From a bacterium (lineage in GTDB: Bacteria > NPL-UPA2 > JAUVJM01): 7,640 bases of DNA. The DNA is taken from the NCBI GenBank assembly GCA_030596585.1, contig JAUVJM010000067.1, positions 1-7,640 of the forward strand. The letters are read 5' to 3'. The first letter of the stretch is position 1, and the number at the start of each line of letters is the position of its first letter. The position numbers and the translations under genes are program-made. The notes below the pieces were generated by a model that had not been told where the DNA came from, did not search any database, and saw nothing but the letters and a program-made list of their open reading frames with translations. This document shows positions 1 to 5,909 of the stretch, in pieces.

Positions 1-434
1 CAAGCCGCACATTTTTCCGGGCTAAGAGATATCCCGTGATAACCGGTAAGACTGGCTGCACTTGCACTCTCAGGCACGGAATCAGTTAGAGTCAGAACCC
101 TCTTCCGGTCTTCTAACTCCTGCGCTACAAACTGAACGCCTATTCCGCATGATATAACCCCGACTGCTTCAACATCGGAAATGTTCAAATCAGCCAGTTT
201 CTTCTTCGTAAGATAGCTATTGCACAGGAAATCAAATTCAGCACAGCCTGAAATTTTGTGACGCTCCTCACCAAGAAATTCCGACAAGTTTTGGTACTCG
301 GGTTCGATCTCTACGTCAAATTCCTTATAACACTTCTTACAGGAAATGACAAAAATGCTCGAGACTTCTTCGAATATCTCCTTTATTTCCGTCTCCGGCT
401 TCAGGCGGTACTTAGTATAATCAACTTCTGCCAT
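1..434 (-). CDS. MetV-like MTHFR C-terminal-domain protein, N-terminal part (runs off window)
   Basis: This is the N-terminal 144 residues of a gene that continues beyond base 1. I translated it by hand. The ATG at 434-432 is preferred over in-frame GTGs at 443 and 440, because GGAG at 448-445 lies 10 nt upstream of it. Visible features are a CxxC pair (C32, C35), C64, C71, the motif ISCGIGVQ (residues 94-101) and C142 close to the window edge. The SCGxGVQ signature after cysteine-rich segments, with a further cysteine cluster beginning near residue 142, resembles the zinc-binding methylenetetrahydrofolate reductase C-terminal family (MetV-like). Members pair with MetF or Hdr-type subunits in anaerobic C1 metabolism. 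No signal peptide is seen, so the protein is probably cytoplasmic. It has its own promoter and appears unrelated in function to the ton genes upstream. The assignment rests on motif memory and the diagnostic C-terminus is missing, so it is moderately sure. Confidence 0.62.
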   Translation of the reverse strand, partial: MAEVDYTKYRLKPETEIKEIFEEVSSIFVISCKKCYKEFDVEIEPEYQNLSEFLGEERHKISGCAEFDFLCNSYLTKKKLADLNISDVEAVGVISCGIGVQFVAQELEDRKRVLTLTDSVPESASAASLTGYHGISLSPEKCAA

Positions 435-466
435 TTTCACCACTCTCCGATTCTGGACACTTGTGA

Positions 467-496
467 ATTCTATCACGACCCCAACAAACCTGTCAA
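467..496 (-). promoter_or_regulatory. Strong sigma-70-type promoter with extended -10, for the MetV-like gene
   Basis: Read on the minus strand, a perfect -35 box TTGACA lies at 496-491. After an 18-nt spacer comes TAGAAT at 472-467 (5 of 6 matches to TATAAT). The TG of an extended -10 is at 475-474, one base before the hexamer. Transcription should start near 460, giving a leader of about 26 nt that holds the GGAG ribosome binding site at 448-445. The promoter lies in the 139-nt gap after the TPR gene, so the leftmost gene can be expressed independently of the ton operon. No operator-like inverted repeat is obvious around it. Confidence 0.75.
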
Positions 497-573
497 TTGC
501 TTATTGCGGCTTGCTTGCTGAGAATAGGGAGGGAGAATATTCTTTCCGTCTGAGGGGAATGAAATTGGATGAT

Positions 574-1860
574 TCAGAATCTCGATTTTGCAAGTCTTCG
601 GATCTGCTCAAGATATTTAGCCACGCTCTTTTTGTGCACGAAGACCAGAGAGGACTCAAGAAGTTCTACTGCCTTTGAATACCGCTCCCTTTCAACTTCG
701 ACCTGAGCCTGCCGGATAAGAGCTTCTGCCTCTTTTCCTTTAATATGAGAAGCCCTCTCATAGGAGATTACAGCCTCTTCAAGTTTACCTTCTTCTCTGT
801 AGAGGTCACCTAAAACAATCAGGGCATCAGCATCAAGGGGATCTTCTTCAAGTAATTTTTTATAAGATATAATCGCCGTTTTCATATCGCCTTTCAAATA
901 GGATAGGTGGGCTCTTAGACGGTGCAATCTCTTCGCCTGGCTCTTGCTTAGCGGTTCCGGAGCAAATTCTAATTTTCCAATCATCTCTTCTGCCCCGTGA
1001 TAATCGCGCAGCATGACGAAACCCTCAGCCGCTCGGAATATTCTGCCCGCCGGGGATTTTTTAAAAGAAAAAGCTTCCCTATAAGCAGAAAGCGCATCAT
1101 GCGGCTGATTTCTATTGACATACAGATCCCCGAGCGTTGCTATAGCCTCAGGAGAGGCAGCCTTGAGATACCTTGCGCACTCAAGCTTGACAATTGCCGC
1201 ATCCGCTTTGCCGACTGCCACATTGGCATTCGCAAGAAGCAGCCAGAGCTGGTCGTTTCCGGGGTCTTTCTCAAGAATATTCTCCAACAACCCAATAGCC
1301 TCACGATAACGTTCCTGGTCAATCAGGCATTTCGCCAGTCCACGATAGGCACTGATGTCATCGGGTTTGAGAAGAAGAGCCTGCCTGTAAGCGGATTCTG
1401 CCGGAACTGATTCACCTTTCATAAGAAAAGTGTAACCGATGAGTGTGAGAGTTTCGGGTTTTGCCTTTCCGCTCATTATGACAGGTTTCAGCACTTCCTC
1501 AGCCTCTGTCAGCCTATCCTGCTGTATAAGCACTCTTGCGAGATTTGCGCGAGCACGGTTAAATGAAGGCAGTTTTCTGAGCGATTCTCTGTACGCTTTC
1601 TCTGCCGCGGGCAAATCTCCCTTCTGGAAAAAAAGCGTAGCGAGCGCAAAATCAATGGCGGCACTTGATTTCCCTGTCCGTTTTGCAGAAAGCATTTCTA
1701 TGGCGGCACCATGACTTTCTTCCGATAGGGTTACAGCATCTTTTAGGAGCTCCGCTTCTTCTTTTGATACGGTAGGCTCTTCAGACTGCCGGGGCTGTGA
1801 ATAAGCTCCCACTGTTATCAGGAGCAGGCAGATAACCGATGTGATTTTAGTTGTTTTCAT
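574..1860 (-). CDS. Secreted TPR-repeat protein, last gene of the TonB2-type operon
   Basis: This is a 428-residue protein. The start at 1860 is chosen because it gives a clean Sec signal peptide (KTTK, hydrophobic residues 7-19, likely cleavage after AYSQ). It also has GGAG four nt upstream and overlaps the tonB end by 14 nt. The longer reading frame up to 1956 would add a basic, non-secretory extension. Residues from about 66 to 410 form roughly ten tandem tetratricopeptide repeats, for example ALATLFFQKGDLPAAEKAYR (71-90) and LGDLYREEGKLEEAVISYER (350-369). The protein ends in a basic helix. TPR arrays act as protein-binding scaffolds, and a periplasmic location is expected. A TPR gene closes the TonB2 clusters of Vibrio and Shewanella in the same position, so it is probably an accessory factor of the Ton complex. 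Its binding partner cannot be read from the sequence. Confidence 0.9.
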   Translation of the reverse strand: MKTTKITSVICLLLITVGAYSQPRQSEEPTVSKEEAELLKDAVTLSEESHGAAIEMLSAKRTGKSSAAIDFALATLFFQKGDLPAAEKAYRESLRKLPSFNRARANLARVLIQQDRLTEAEEVLKPVIMSGKAKPETLTLIGYTFLMKGESVPAESAYRQALLLKPDDISAYRGLAKCLIDQERYREAIGLLENILEKDPGNDQLWLLLANANVAVGKADAAIVKLECARYLKAASPEAIATLGDLYVNRNQPHDALSAYREAFSFKKSPAGRIFRAAEGFVMLRDYHGAEEMIGKLEFAPEPLSKSQAKRLHRLRAHLSYLKGDMKTAIISYKKLLEEDPLDADALIVLGDLYREEGKLEEAVISYERASHIKGKEAEALIRQAQVEVERERYSKAVELLESSLVFVHKKSVAKYLEQIRRLAKSRF

Positions 1861-2485
1861 AGCTCTCCAGCTCGAAACGAATTGGCAAACGAATCCTCGT
1901 AACGACAGGCTTGCCGTCCTTTTTTCCCGGCTCGAATTTCCACCTTTTGACTGCATTCACTGCCGATTCGGCAAAGATTTCTCCCGGATGTGATGACACA
2001 ACCTCAATGTTTCCAACTGCTCCATCAGCACCAACTATAAAAACGAGATCAACCACTCCTTCAATTCCCCTTGCCTTCGCACCGAGCGGATAAAACGGAG
2101 GAAGTTTCACCAGAACTCTCGGAGGCTCATCAACCTCTGACAACTCAAATACCAGACTTGTATCAGTTTCAAGAGCAAAATTGAGCGCAAAATCCCCGGC
2201 GAAGTCGCCGGCACCCAGTGTAAGAGCAAAAGCTTTCTGAATCGGAGAAAGCCGCTTAGACATTTTTGTCAGCCTTGGCTTTGGCAGCCTTGTTTTGTCG
2301 TCCTTCTTTCTCTTAACCGGAGGTTCCTTGACAGGAGGAGGCGGCTGAAACATAGCTGTATCAATACTGCGAAGGGATAGGGAACGCTGCAAAGAGGAAA
2401 AGAGTTCCGAAAACGGGAGAAAAAGAAATATACCGAGCGTAAAAAGCAGTGAAGTAACAATAATTCTGACAGATAAGAACGTCAT
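1847..2485 (-). CDS. tonB: TonB energy transducer, TonB2 type
   Basis: This 212-residue inner-membrane protein spans the periplasm and transmits motor energy to outer-membrane receptors. It has an N-terminal membrane anchor (residues 4-26) and a short proline/lysine-rich stretch (47-70, with PPPPVKEPPVKRKK). A glycine/phenylalanine-rich linker follows (90-105). The TonB C-terminal domain covers 119-206, including PPRVLVKLPPFYPLGAKARG, IEGVVDL, the RWKFEP motif (181-186) and the ending RLPIRFEL. The motif series EVDEPPRVL, YPxxAKxRGIEGxV, GKPV and PIRFE is typical of TonB2 proteins. The proline region is shorter than in E. coli TonB, and no histidine is present in the anchor, whereas E. coli TonB needs His20. 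The start at 2485 has GGAG six nt upstream and lies one nt after the exbD stop. The gene end overlaps the TPR gene, consistent with translational coupling. Confidence 0.94.
   Translation of the reverse strand: MTFLSVRIIVTSLLFTLGIFLFLPFSELFSSLQRSLSLRSIDTAMFQPPPPVKEPPVKRKKDDKTRLPKPRLTKMSKRLSPIQKAFALTLGAGDFAGDFALNFALETDTSLVFELSEVDEPPRVLVKLPPFYPLGAKARGIEGVVDLVFIVGADGAVGNIEVVSSHPGEIFAESAVNAVKRWKFEPGKKDGKPVVTRIRLPIRFELESYENN
2196..2211. other. GC-rich perfect hairpin inside the tonB coding sequence
   Basis: The 16-bp palindrome has arms CCGGCG and CGCCGG around AAGT, and a further A-T pair can close the loop to two bases. It encodes the GAGDFAG stretch of the TonB linker. It is the strongest hairpin I noticed inside a gene here. 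It may simply reflect codons of a low-complexity linker. Confidence 0.45.
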
Positions 2486-2486
2486 T

Positions 2487-2888
2487 TTACTCTCTCCGAG
2501 CCGCTATACTTACCTGTTTTGCTCCTGCAAGTTTGCACTCATCAATCACATCCACTACAACGCCGCTGCGCGAGGACTCATCAGCTAAAATAATCACAGG
2601 AACCTTCTCTTCACGCAAAAACCTCGAAACAAGTCCACGCACACCGCCAATTCCTATCTCCTTGCTTCCATAGATAACCCTCCCGTCAGAGGTTACGCCG
2701 ATAAGGATACTCTTCTTCTCCAGCATCTCGGCGCTTGCCGCCTTTGGTTTCTGTATCTCGATACCTATCTCCTCAACGAAAACGGTTGTAACCATGAAAA
2801 AGATTAACAGGAGAAACACTACATCTATCATCGGAGTAAGATTAACCTCCACACCCGAAGACGACCTTTCATATTCACGCCGAATCAT
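2487..2888 (-). CDS. exbD: ExbD/TolR-family proton-channel subunit
   Basis: This 133-residue protein is the usual ExbD size. A short cytoplasmic N-terminus is followed by the hallmark segment NLTPMIDVVFLLLIFFMVTT (16-35). That segment contains the single transmembrane helix and the essential aspartate D22, which corresponds to the proton-carrying Asp25 of E. coli ExbD. The remainder (about 40-133) is the periplasmic ExbD/TolR domain with the typical VPVIILADESS and VVDVIDECKLAGAKQVSIA segments. It would form the ion-conducting core with the ExbB pentamer. The ATG at 2888 lies 23 nt after the exbB stop. The ribosome binding site is weak, with a GGGATGAAG stretch upstream. Its TAA stop is one nt from the tonB start. 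The choice of ExbD over TolR follows from the adjacent tonB and TonB-dependent receptor and the absence of tolA, tolB or pal. Confidence 0.95.
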   Translation of the reverse strand: MIRREYERSSSGVEVNLTPMIDVVFLLLIFFMVTTVFVEEIGIEIQKPKAASAEMLEKKSILIGVTSDGRVIYGSKEIGIGGVRGLVSRFLREEKVPVIILADESSRSGVVVDVIDECKLAGAKQVSIAARRE

Positions 2889-2924
2889 ATCTTCATCCCG
2901 TAACTGATGGGTTACTTCATCCCG
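2889..2924 (-). repeat. Short direct repeat and small stem-loop at the exbB-exbD junction
   Basis: On the minus strand CGGGATGAAG occurs twice, 14 nt apart, once ending the exbB reading frame and once just before the exbD start. Between them, GTAAC-CCATCA-GTTAC can form a 5-bp stem with a 6-nt loop. The exbD ribosome binding site would be the second copy. The significance is unclear, and a local duplication is the simplest origin. Confidence 0.4.
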
Positions 2925-3541
2925 AACTTCTGAATTACCAGTGAAAGATGCTTCTCCAGAATACTAATTCTGGTCTGCAGCTGCCCGTACATATGCCTGA
3001 GATACGCAAGTCCAAAGACACCGGGAATAGCACTGACCAGCCCGAGCTGTGTCGTAATGAGCGCCTGACTTATCCCTCCCGCTATCAGGTTGGAAGTATC
3101 TGCCGACTGCTGGGATACCGCCCAGAAAGTAGTCGTCATGCCAAGAACCGTCCCGAGCAAACCGAGCATCGGAGCAGCAGCAACAAGAGCGGAAAGAACT
3201 ACCATCTCACGTTCGACATGAACCAATCTCGCGAGCCTGCACTCATTGAACGTATCAGAAACACTTATTCCCTTAACAGCTCTTGCAAGTGTCTGAGATG
3301 CCCATTCCGGCATAACCCCGCCAAGTCTCGAAAGCCATTCGTTTATCTCGCTTAAACTTTTTCCATCCTCAAAATAACGTTTTATTCTATCCCCCAAATC
3401 AGGAGGCGATTCGAGGAGAACCCCTAAATGCTTGCGCAAACCAAGAAAGTATACCCATATGAAAAAACTCACAATGCCAATCGGAATTAAAAGCAATCCC
3501 CCTGATACCCAATAATCAAATGCTTTAAGAAATATACTCAT
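2912..3541 (-). CDS. exbB: ExbB proton-channel subunit (second ExbB of the operon, ExbB2-like)
   Basis: This 209-residue MotA/TolQ/ExbB-family inner-membrane protein has a first transmembrane helix at 14-34 and a cytoplasmic domain at about 36-112. TM2 covers about 113-140, with PMLGLLGTVLGM (124-135). TM3 covers about 154-181, with GGISQALITTQLGLVSAIPG (155-174). The pore-lining threonines T131 and T163/T164 fit the conserved ExbB positions. The residue aligned with E. coli Glu176 is Q159, whereas the upstream paralogue keeps glutamate. The start at 3541 has GGAG 10 nt upstream. A longer reading frame begins only with TTG at 3577, inside a repeat element, and is unlikely. With ExbD it should form the proton-driven motor that energises TonB. 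It follows a 195-nt repeat-rich spacer, the largest gap in the operon. Confidence 0.94.
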   Translation of the reverse strand: MSIFLKAFDYWVSGGLLLIPIGIVSFFIWVYFLGLRKHLGVLLESPPDLGDRIKRYFEDGKSLSEINEWLSRLGGVMPEWASQTLARAVKGISVSDTFNECRLARLVHVEREMVVLSALVAAAPMLGLLGTVLGMTTTFWAVSQQSADTSNLIAGGISQALITTQLGLVSAIPGVFGLAYLRHMYGQLQTRISILEKHLSLVIQKFGMK

Positions 3542-3559
3542 TAAAGTATAGCTCCTATA

Positions 3560-3581
3560 GCTCGATAAATTTCGCAACTAC
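3560..3581 (-). repeat. 22-nt palindromic unit, copy near exbB start
   Basis: The head is GTAGTT, then arm GCGAAA, loop TTTA and arm TCGAGC. The stem is imperfect: CGA/TCG pairs, while the outer bases need a bulge. It lies directly upstream of the exbB ribosome binding site. Confidence 0.55.
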
Positions 3582-3594
3582 AACAGATTGCCAA

Positions 3595-3616
3595 GCTTGA
3601 TAAATCAAGCGACTAT
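3595..3616 (-). repeat. 22-nt palindromic unit with perfect stem
   Basis: The head is ATAGTC, followed by arm GCTTGA, loop TTTA and arm TCAAGC, a perfect 6-bp stem. It has the same length and layout as the copies at 3713-3734 and 5941-5962, but the stem sequence is different. Confidence 0.65.
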
Positions 3617-3641
3617 AATTACATGTATTTGTAGCTGCAAA
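3612..3641 (-). promoter_or_regulatory. Possible internal promoter for exbB-exbD-tonB-TPR (weak candidate)
   Basis: On the minus strand TTTGCA (3641-3636) and TATAGT (3617-3612) are separated by 18 nt. The -10 box matches TATAAT at five of six positions, but the -35 box matches TTGACA at only four. Both boxes overlap the ends of palindromic units, so the repeats may have brought a promoter into the operon. The sequence is AT-rich here, so a chance match is quite possible. Confidence 0.25.
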
Positions 3642-3652
3642 GTTTACTTCTC
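3631..3652 (+). repeat. 22-nt palindromic unit, inverted copy (decayed)
   Basis: This is the only copy in plus orientation. The head is GTAGCT, then arm GCAAAG, loop TTTA and arm CTTCTC. Only AAG/CTT still pairs next to the loop. Its first ten bases with the preceding T (TGTAGCTGCA, 3630-3639) are an inverted near-match to TGCAACTACA at 3726-3735. Confidence 0.5.
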
Positions 3653-3712
3653 GACAAGCTCGAAGTATATGGTTTTCTTTACTTTGCCCCCGCCTTCGAG
3701 GGGACAAGCTTA

Positions 3713-3734
3713 GCAGAGCAAGCTCTGCAACTAC
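3713..3734 (-). repeat. 22-nt palindromic unit with perfect stem, next to ttpC-like stop codon
   Basis: The head is GTAGTT, followed by arm GCAGAG, loop CTTG and arm CTCTGC, a perfect 6-bp stem. It begins five bases after the stop codon of the upstream ExbB gene, so it would fold at the 3' end of that reading frame. No U-run follows, so it is not a standard intrinsic terminator. Confidence 0.65.
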
Positions 3735-3736
3735 AA

Positions 3737-5128
3737 TTACTTTGTGCCTTCTCTCAATTTCAATCCGTTTATGAATCCAATCGCGGTCTGATGCAATTTG
3801 TCCGTCATCCCGCGGACACGCCTTGAAAGATAAGCATGCGCCAGCAAAGCGGGAACAGCAATTATAAGACCGTATTCCGTTGTCGTTAGCGCCTCGGAGA
3901 TACCGCCTGAAAGTAATCTCGCATCCCCCGTTCCAAAGATAGTAATCAGCTTGAACGTATGCATCATTCCCGTAACCGTTCCGAGGAGTCCGAGAAGCGG
4001 CGCGACGCCGCCGCACACAGCCAGCGCCGGTAGATGCCGCTCGAGTTTGGGGACCTCCCCAAGAATTCTCTCGTGCATTATTTCCTCAATATGTTCCCTC
4101 GGAGCGCTGCGATGCTCAATTCCTTCCAGAACCACGGGGCTCAATGGTTCCCCGAATGAATTTGCCAGATCCTTTGCCTCATCTATAGAATCAGCTCTCA
4201 GCAATTCAAGGATCCTGCTCAGTTTTGTCTCAACTTCAATTGGAAGACGTCGGAGTGACAGAAACTTCCACAATATCAGTATTAGGCAAAACACGCCAAT
4301 GCCCATAATGGGAATCATCACAATGCCGCCGCTTTTTATGTGCTCAAACCAGCTTCCTTTCGACCTGCGAATCTTAAGAGCATTTCCAAGGGTGAAATCT
4401 ATCGGAATGGCTGCTTTTTTCCCGCTTACGAGCGCCTGGACTTGTGCGATTGATTTTCCATGGAAGCAGGAAACAACTGATGGTTCCTCACTGCCTAAAT
4501 GACTCACTACAAGCCCTGTAACGACATTATCCTTCGCTGTAAAGTATGTAATCGGACCGACCTCAGCGAACATTCCGCTGTGGAGAATGCCCTTCTCATC
4601 AAGAGCGTTACCCTCAAATATGTCACCACCCAGAGCCTGTCCATGAAATGCTTTCCCCAGATTCAACAAAGGAGCAAGCGCGGAAATGGCTCCTTCCGAT
4701 GTTTCCCCAATGAGCAGCCCGTCTATCCCTTCCAACTTTTCGTTGAAACGCTTGGCTCTTGCAGCTGTCATCCTTGTTTCCATTCCACGACGGTATTCCG
4801 AAAGGAGCGAGAAAACAAACTGTGTCTCGTTCCGGAGAAAATCAACATCCTCTTGAAGTGCTTGAAAAGATGATTCGCCCTGCCACTGGATTTTCCTGAG
4901 AGCCTGTGCCTTAGTACGAAATGAAGCTAACTCCTGCTCAAGTTCGCGAATTTCCCTGACAAGCGGTATGCGCGAATTAGAAATTCTTGTCCGCTCTTCG
5001 TTCAACCGAGCAGTCGCTTTCTCAAGTTCTCCCTTTACCTCCACCATTGCCCTGCCCAAATCCACGGTCCCGGCATAACTCCCAAGTGATATAAGCAGTA
5101 TAGAGATGATAATAGCTATTTTTTTCAT
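3737..5128 (-). CDS. TtpC-type ExbB: MotA/TolQ/ExbB channel domain with N-terminal periplasmic coiled-coil
   Basis: This 463-residue protein is about twice the length of ordinary ExbB. A signal peptide (MKKIAIIISILLISLGSYAG, 1-20) leads into a long charged coiled coil (about 28-130) and a periplasmic domain (about 135-260, with GPITYF at 191-196). Next come TM1 (267-290), a cytoplasmic domain, TM2 (366-392, with LLGTVTGM at 381-388) and TM3 (407-434, with GGISEALTTTEYGL). This matches TtpC of the Vibrio TonB2 system, which is required alongside ExbB2, ExbD2 and TonB2. It keeps glutamate (E412) at the position matching E. coli Glu176. The start at 5128 gives the signal peptide and shares one base with the upstream stop (TGATG), with AAGG seven nt upstream. 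A frame opening at 5182 would bury the signal peptide. The likely role is to link or modulate the motor from the periplasm. Confidence 0.93.
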   Translation of the reverse strand: MKKIAIIISILLISLGSYAGTVDLGRAMVEVKGELEKATARLNEERTRISNSRIPLVREIRELEQELASFRTKAQALRKIQWQGESSFQALQEDVDFLRNETQFVFSLLSEYRRGMETRMTAARAKRFNEKLEGIDGLLIGETSEGAISALAPLLNLGKAFHGQALGGDIFEGNALDEKGILHSGMFAEVGPITYFTAKDNVVTGLVVSHLGSEEPSVVSCFHGKSIAQVQALVSGKKAAIPIDFTLGNALKIRRSKGSWFEHIKSGGIVMIPIMGIGVFCLILILWKFLSLRRLPIEVETKLSRILELLRADSIDEAKDLANSFGEPLSPVVLEGIEHRSAPREHIEEIMHERILGEVPKLERHLPALAVCGGVAPLLGLLGTVTGMMHTFKLITIFGTGDARLLSGGISEALTTTEYGLIIAVPALLAHAYLSRRVRGMTDKLHQTAIGFINGLKLREGTK

Positions 5129-5895
5129 CAGTCTACCTTTACCGGAAGATGAACAAACTCTGCCATTTCCCTGGAATTGCACGAATCAATTGCCTTCCGG
5201 ACACTTCCTGCAATCTCCGGGCGCCAATCCCACTTCCATCCATTCCCTGCAGGTCTTGAAATACCGGCAATCTTGTTATCCGCCGATACTGCAAATGCCT
5301 GCGTAAGCCCTAAATAAATAACGTCCATCTCCCGCTTTTTCCCAGAAGCAGCGACCAGCGTTTCTTTTACGAGATGCACCCCATTCCCAAGTCTCTCAAT
5401 CTCCTCGTAAAGGCTCAGGACAACCTGCAGTCTTTTCGAAATTGACCGCTCCTTCCCTTTCTCAAGCTCATCAAATGCTTTCCGTAATGGTTTAGCCAAC
5501 ACGACAGGCAGGAATTCCCGCCACCTTTTCAAATCCACCTCTGCACGCGTGATAGCAGGGAGGCTCCTATCAAGAGACTCCTGCAAAACCTTTTTCCGCT
5601 CAATAAGTGCGGCCCTTTCAATCTTCGCCGACACATCTTCCTCTTTCGCACTCGCAATTTCTTTTTCAAGCATTTCCTTTTCTTTCAGAAGCAGTTCCTT
5701 CTCCTGCTTCAGCCACGCCTCCTGCTCCTTCCAGCCTTGCTTTTCCTTACTCAATTGATACCTTAAGTTAACCAATTTAGAAACCAGCTCCTCATAACCC
5801 CTCACTGTTGGGAGAGTTTCTTCAGAAAACAGTGCAGGTACAAAAACACAGAGATACAGAGACACAAAGGTCAAAAATCGGATTTTACTGAGCAT
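5128..5895 (-). CDS. DUF3450-like secreted coiled-coil protein of the TonB2 operon
   Basis: This is a 255-residue protein. Residues 1-24 form a Sec signal peptide with likely cleavage after ALFS. Residues about 34-125 are a strongly charged helical coiled coil rich in K, E, Q and L. The C-terminal part has DVIYLGLTQAFAVSADNKIA (191-210), then GISRPAGNGWKWDW (211-224) and a helical tail. The signal peptide, coiled coil and aromatic IYLG...GW-W module resemble DUF3450, whose genes precede ttpC in TonB2 clusters of Vibrio and Shewanella. The start at 5895 has AGGA seven nt upstream, just after a 10-bp hairpin. The stop overlaps the next start by one base, so translation of the two is coupled. 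A periplasmic partner of the TtpC coiled coil is the best inference; no enzymatic motif is visible. Confidence 0.82.
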   Translation of the reverse strand: MLSKIRFLTFVSLYLCVFVPALFSEETLPTVRGYEELVSKLVNLRYQLSKEKQGWKEQEAWLKQEKELLLKEKEMLEKEIASAKEEDVSAKIERAALIERKKVLQESLDRSLPAITRAEVDLKRWREFLPVVLAKPLRKAFDELEKGKERSISKRLQVVLSLYEEIERLGNGVHLVKETLVAASGKKREMDVIYLGLTQAFAVSADNKIAGISRPAGNGWKWDWRPEIAGSVRKAIDSCNSREMAEFVHLPVKVD

Positions 5896-5909
5896 TTACT
5901 TTTCCTCGT

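Larger units (their letters stand above)
3542..3736. repeat. Intergenic cluster of degenerate palindromic elements
   Basis: This 195-nt spacer separates the two exbB genes and contains no credible gene. It holds four 22-nt units with a GTAG-like head, a 6-nt arm, a 4-nt loop and a 6-nt arm. They lie at 3560-3581 (minus), 3595-3616 (minus), 3631-3652 (plus) and 3713-3734 (minus). The units at 3595 and 3713 have perfect 6-bp stems, while the other two are partly decayed. Between 3653 and 3712 lie further hairpins: ACTTC/GAAGT around 3646-3666, and a GGGG/CCCC stem around 3686-3704. The unit at 3631 and the unit ending at 3734 face each other as inverted ends. The pattern resembles REP/MITE-like nested insertions. 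Confidence 0.75.

Noticed and set aside
497..573. Intrinsic terminator after the TPR gene
   Set aside because: Only a short AGAATATTCT palindrome is present, with no GC stem and no U-run. Termination cannot be supported from sequence and read-through into the leftmost gene remains possible.
258..1410. Plus-strand open frames at 258-521, 463-678, 997-1410 and 1115-1309
   Set aside because: They are antisense to the MetV-like and TPR genes or cover a promoter, and they show no domain pattern or convincing ribosome binding site.
1860..1956. Upstream extension of the TPR gene (32 extra residues)
   Set aside because: It would overlap tonB by over 100 nt and hide a clear signal peptide. The ATG at 1860 has GGAG four nt upstream.
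3542..3577. TTG start for the second exbB (12 extra residues)
   Set aside because: The extension translates a palindromic repeat and includes the GGAG site used by the ATG at 3541.
3560..3735. CRISPR array
   Set aside because: The repeats are 22 nt, differ in sequence, occur in both orientations and lack regular spacers.
3555..4016. 153-residue minus-strand reading frame overlapping the end of the TtpC-like gene
   Set aside because: It is out of frame with the clear TM3 coding region of the ExbB domain. It has an arginine-rich, low-hydrophobicity composition and no recognisable motif.
2487..5128. Tol-Pal system (TolQ/TolR) instead of Ton
   Set aside because: tolA, tolB, pal and ybgC are absent. 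A TonB C-terminal domain and a TonB-dependent receptor are in the same operon.
5129..5182. Upstream extension of the TtpC-like gene (18 extra residues)
   Set aside because: The ATG at 5128 gives a typical signal peptide, an AAGG ribosome binding site and a TGATG junction. The extension is polar and lies within the upstream gene.
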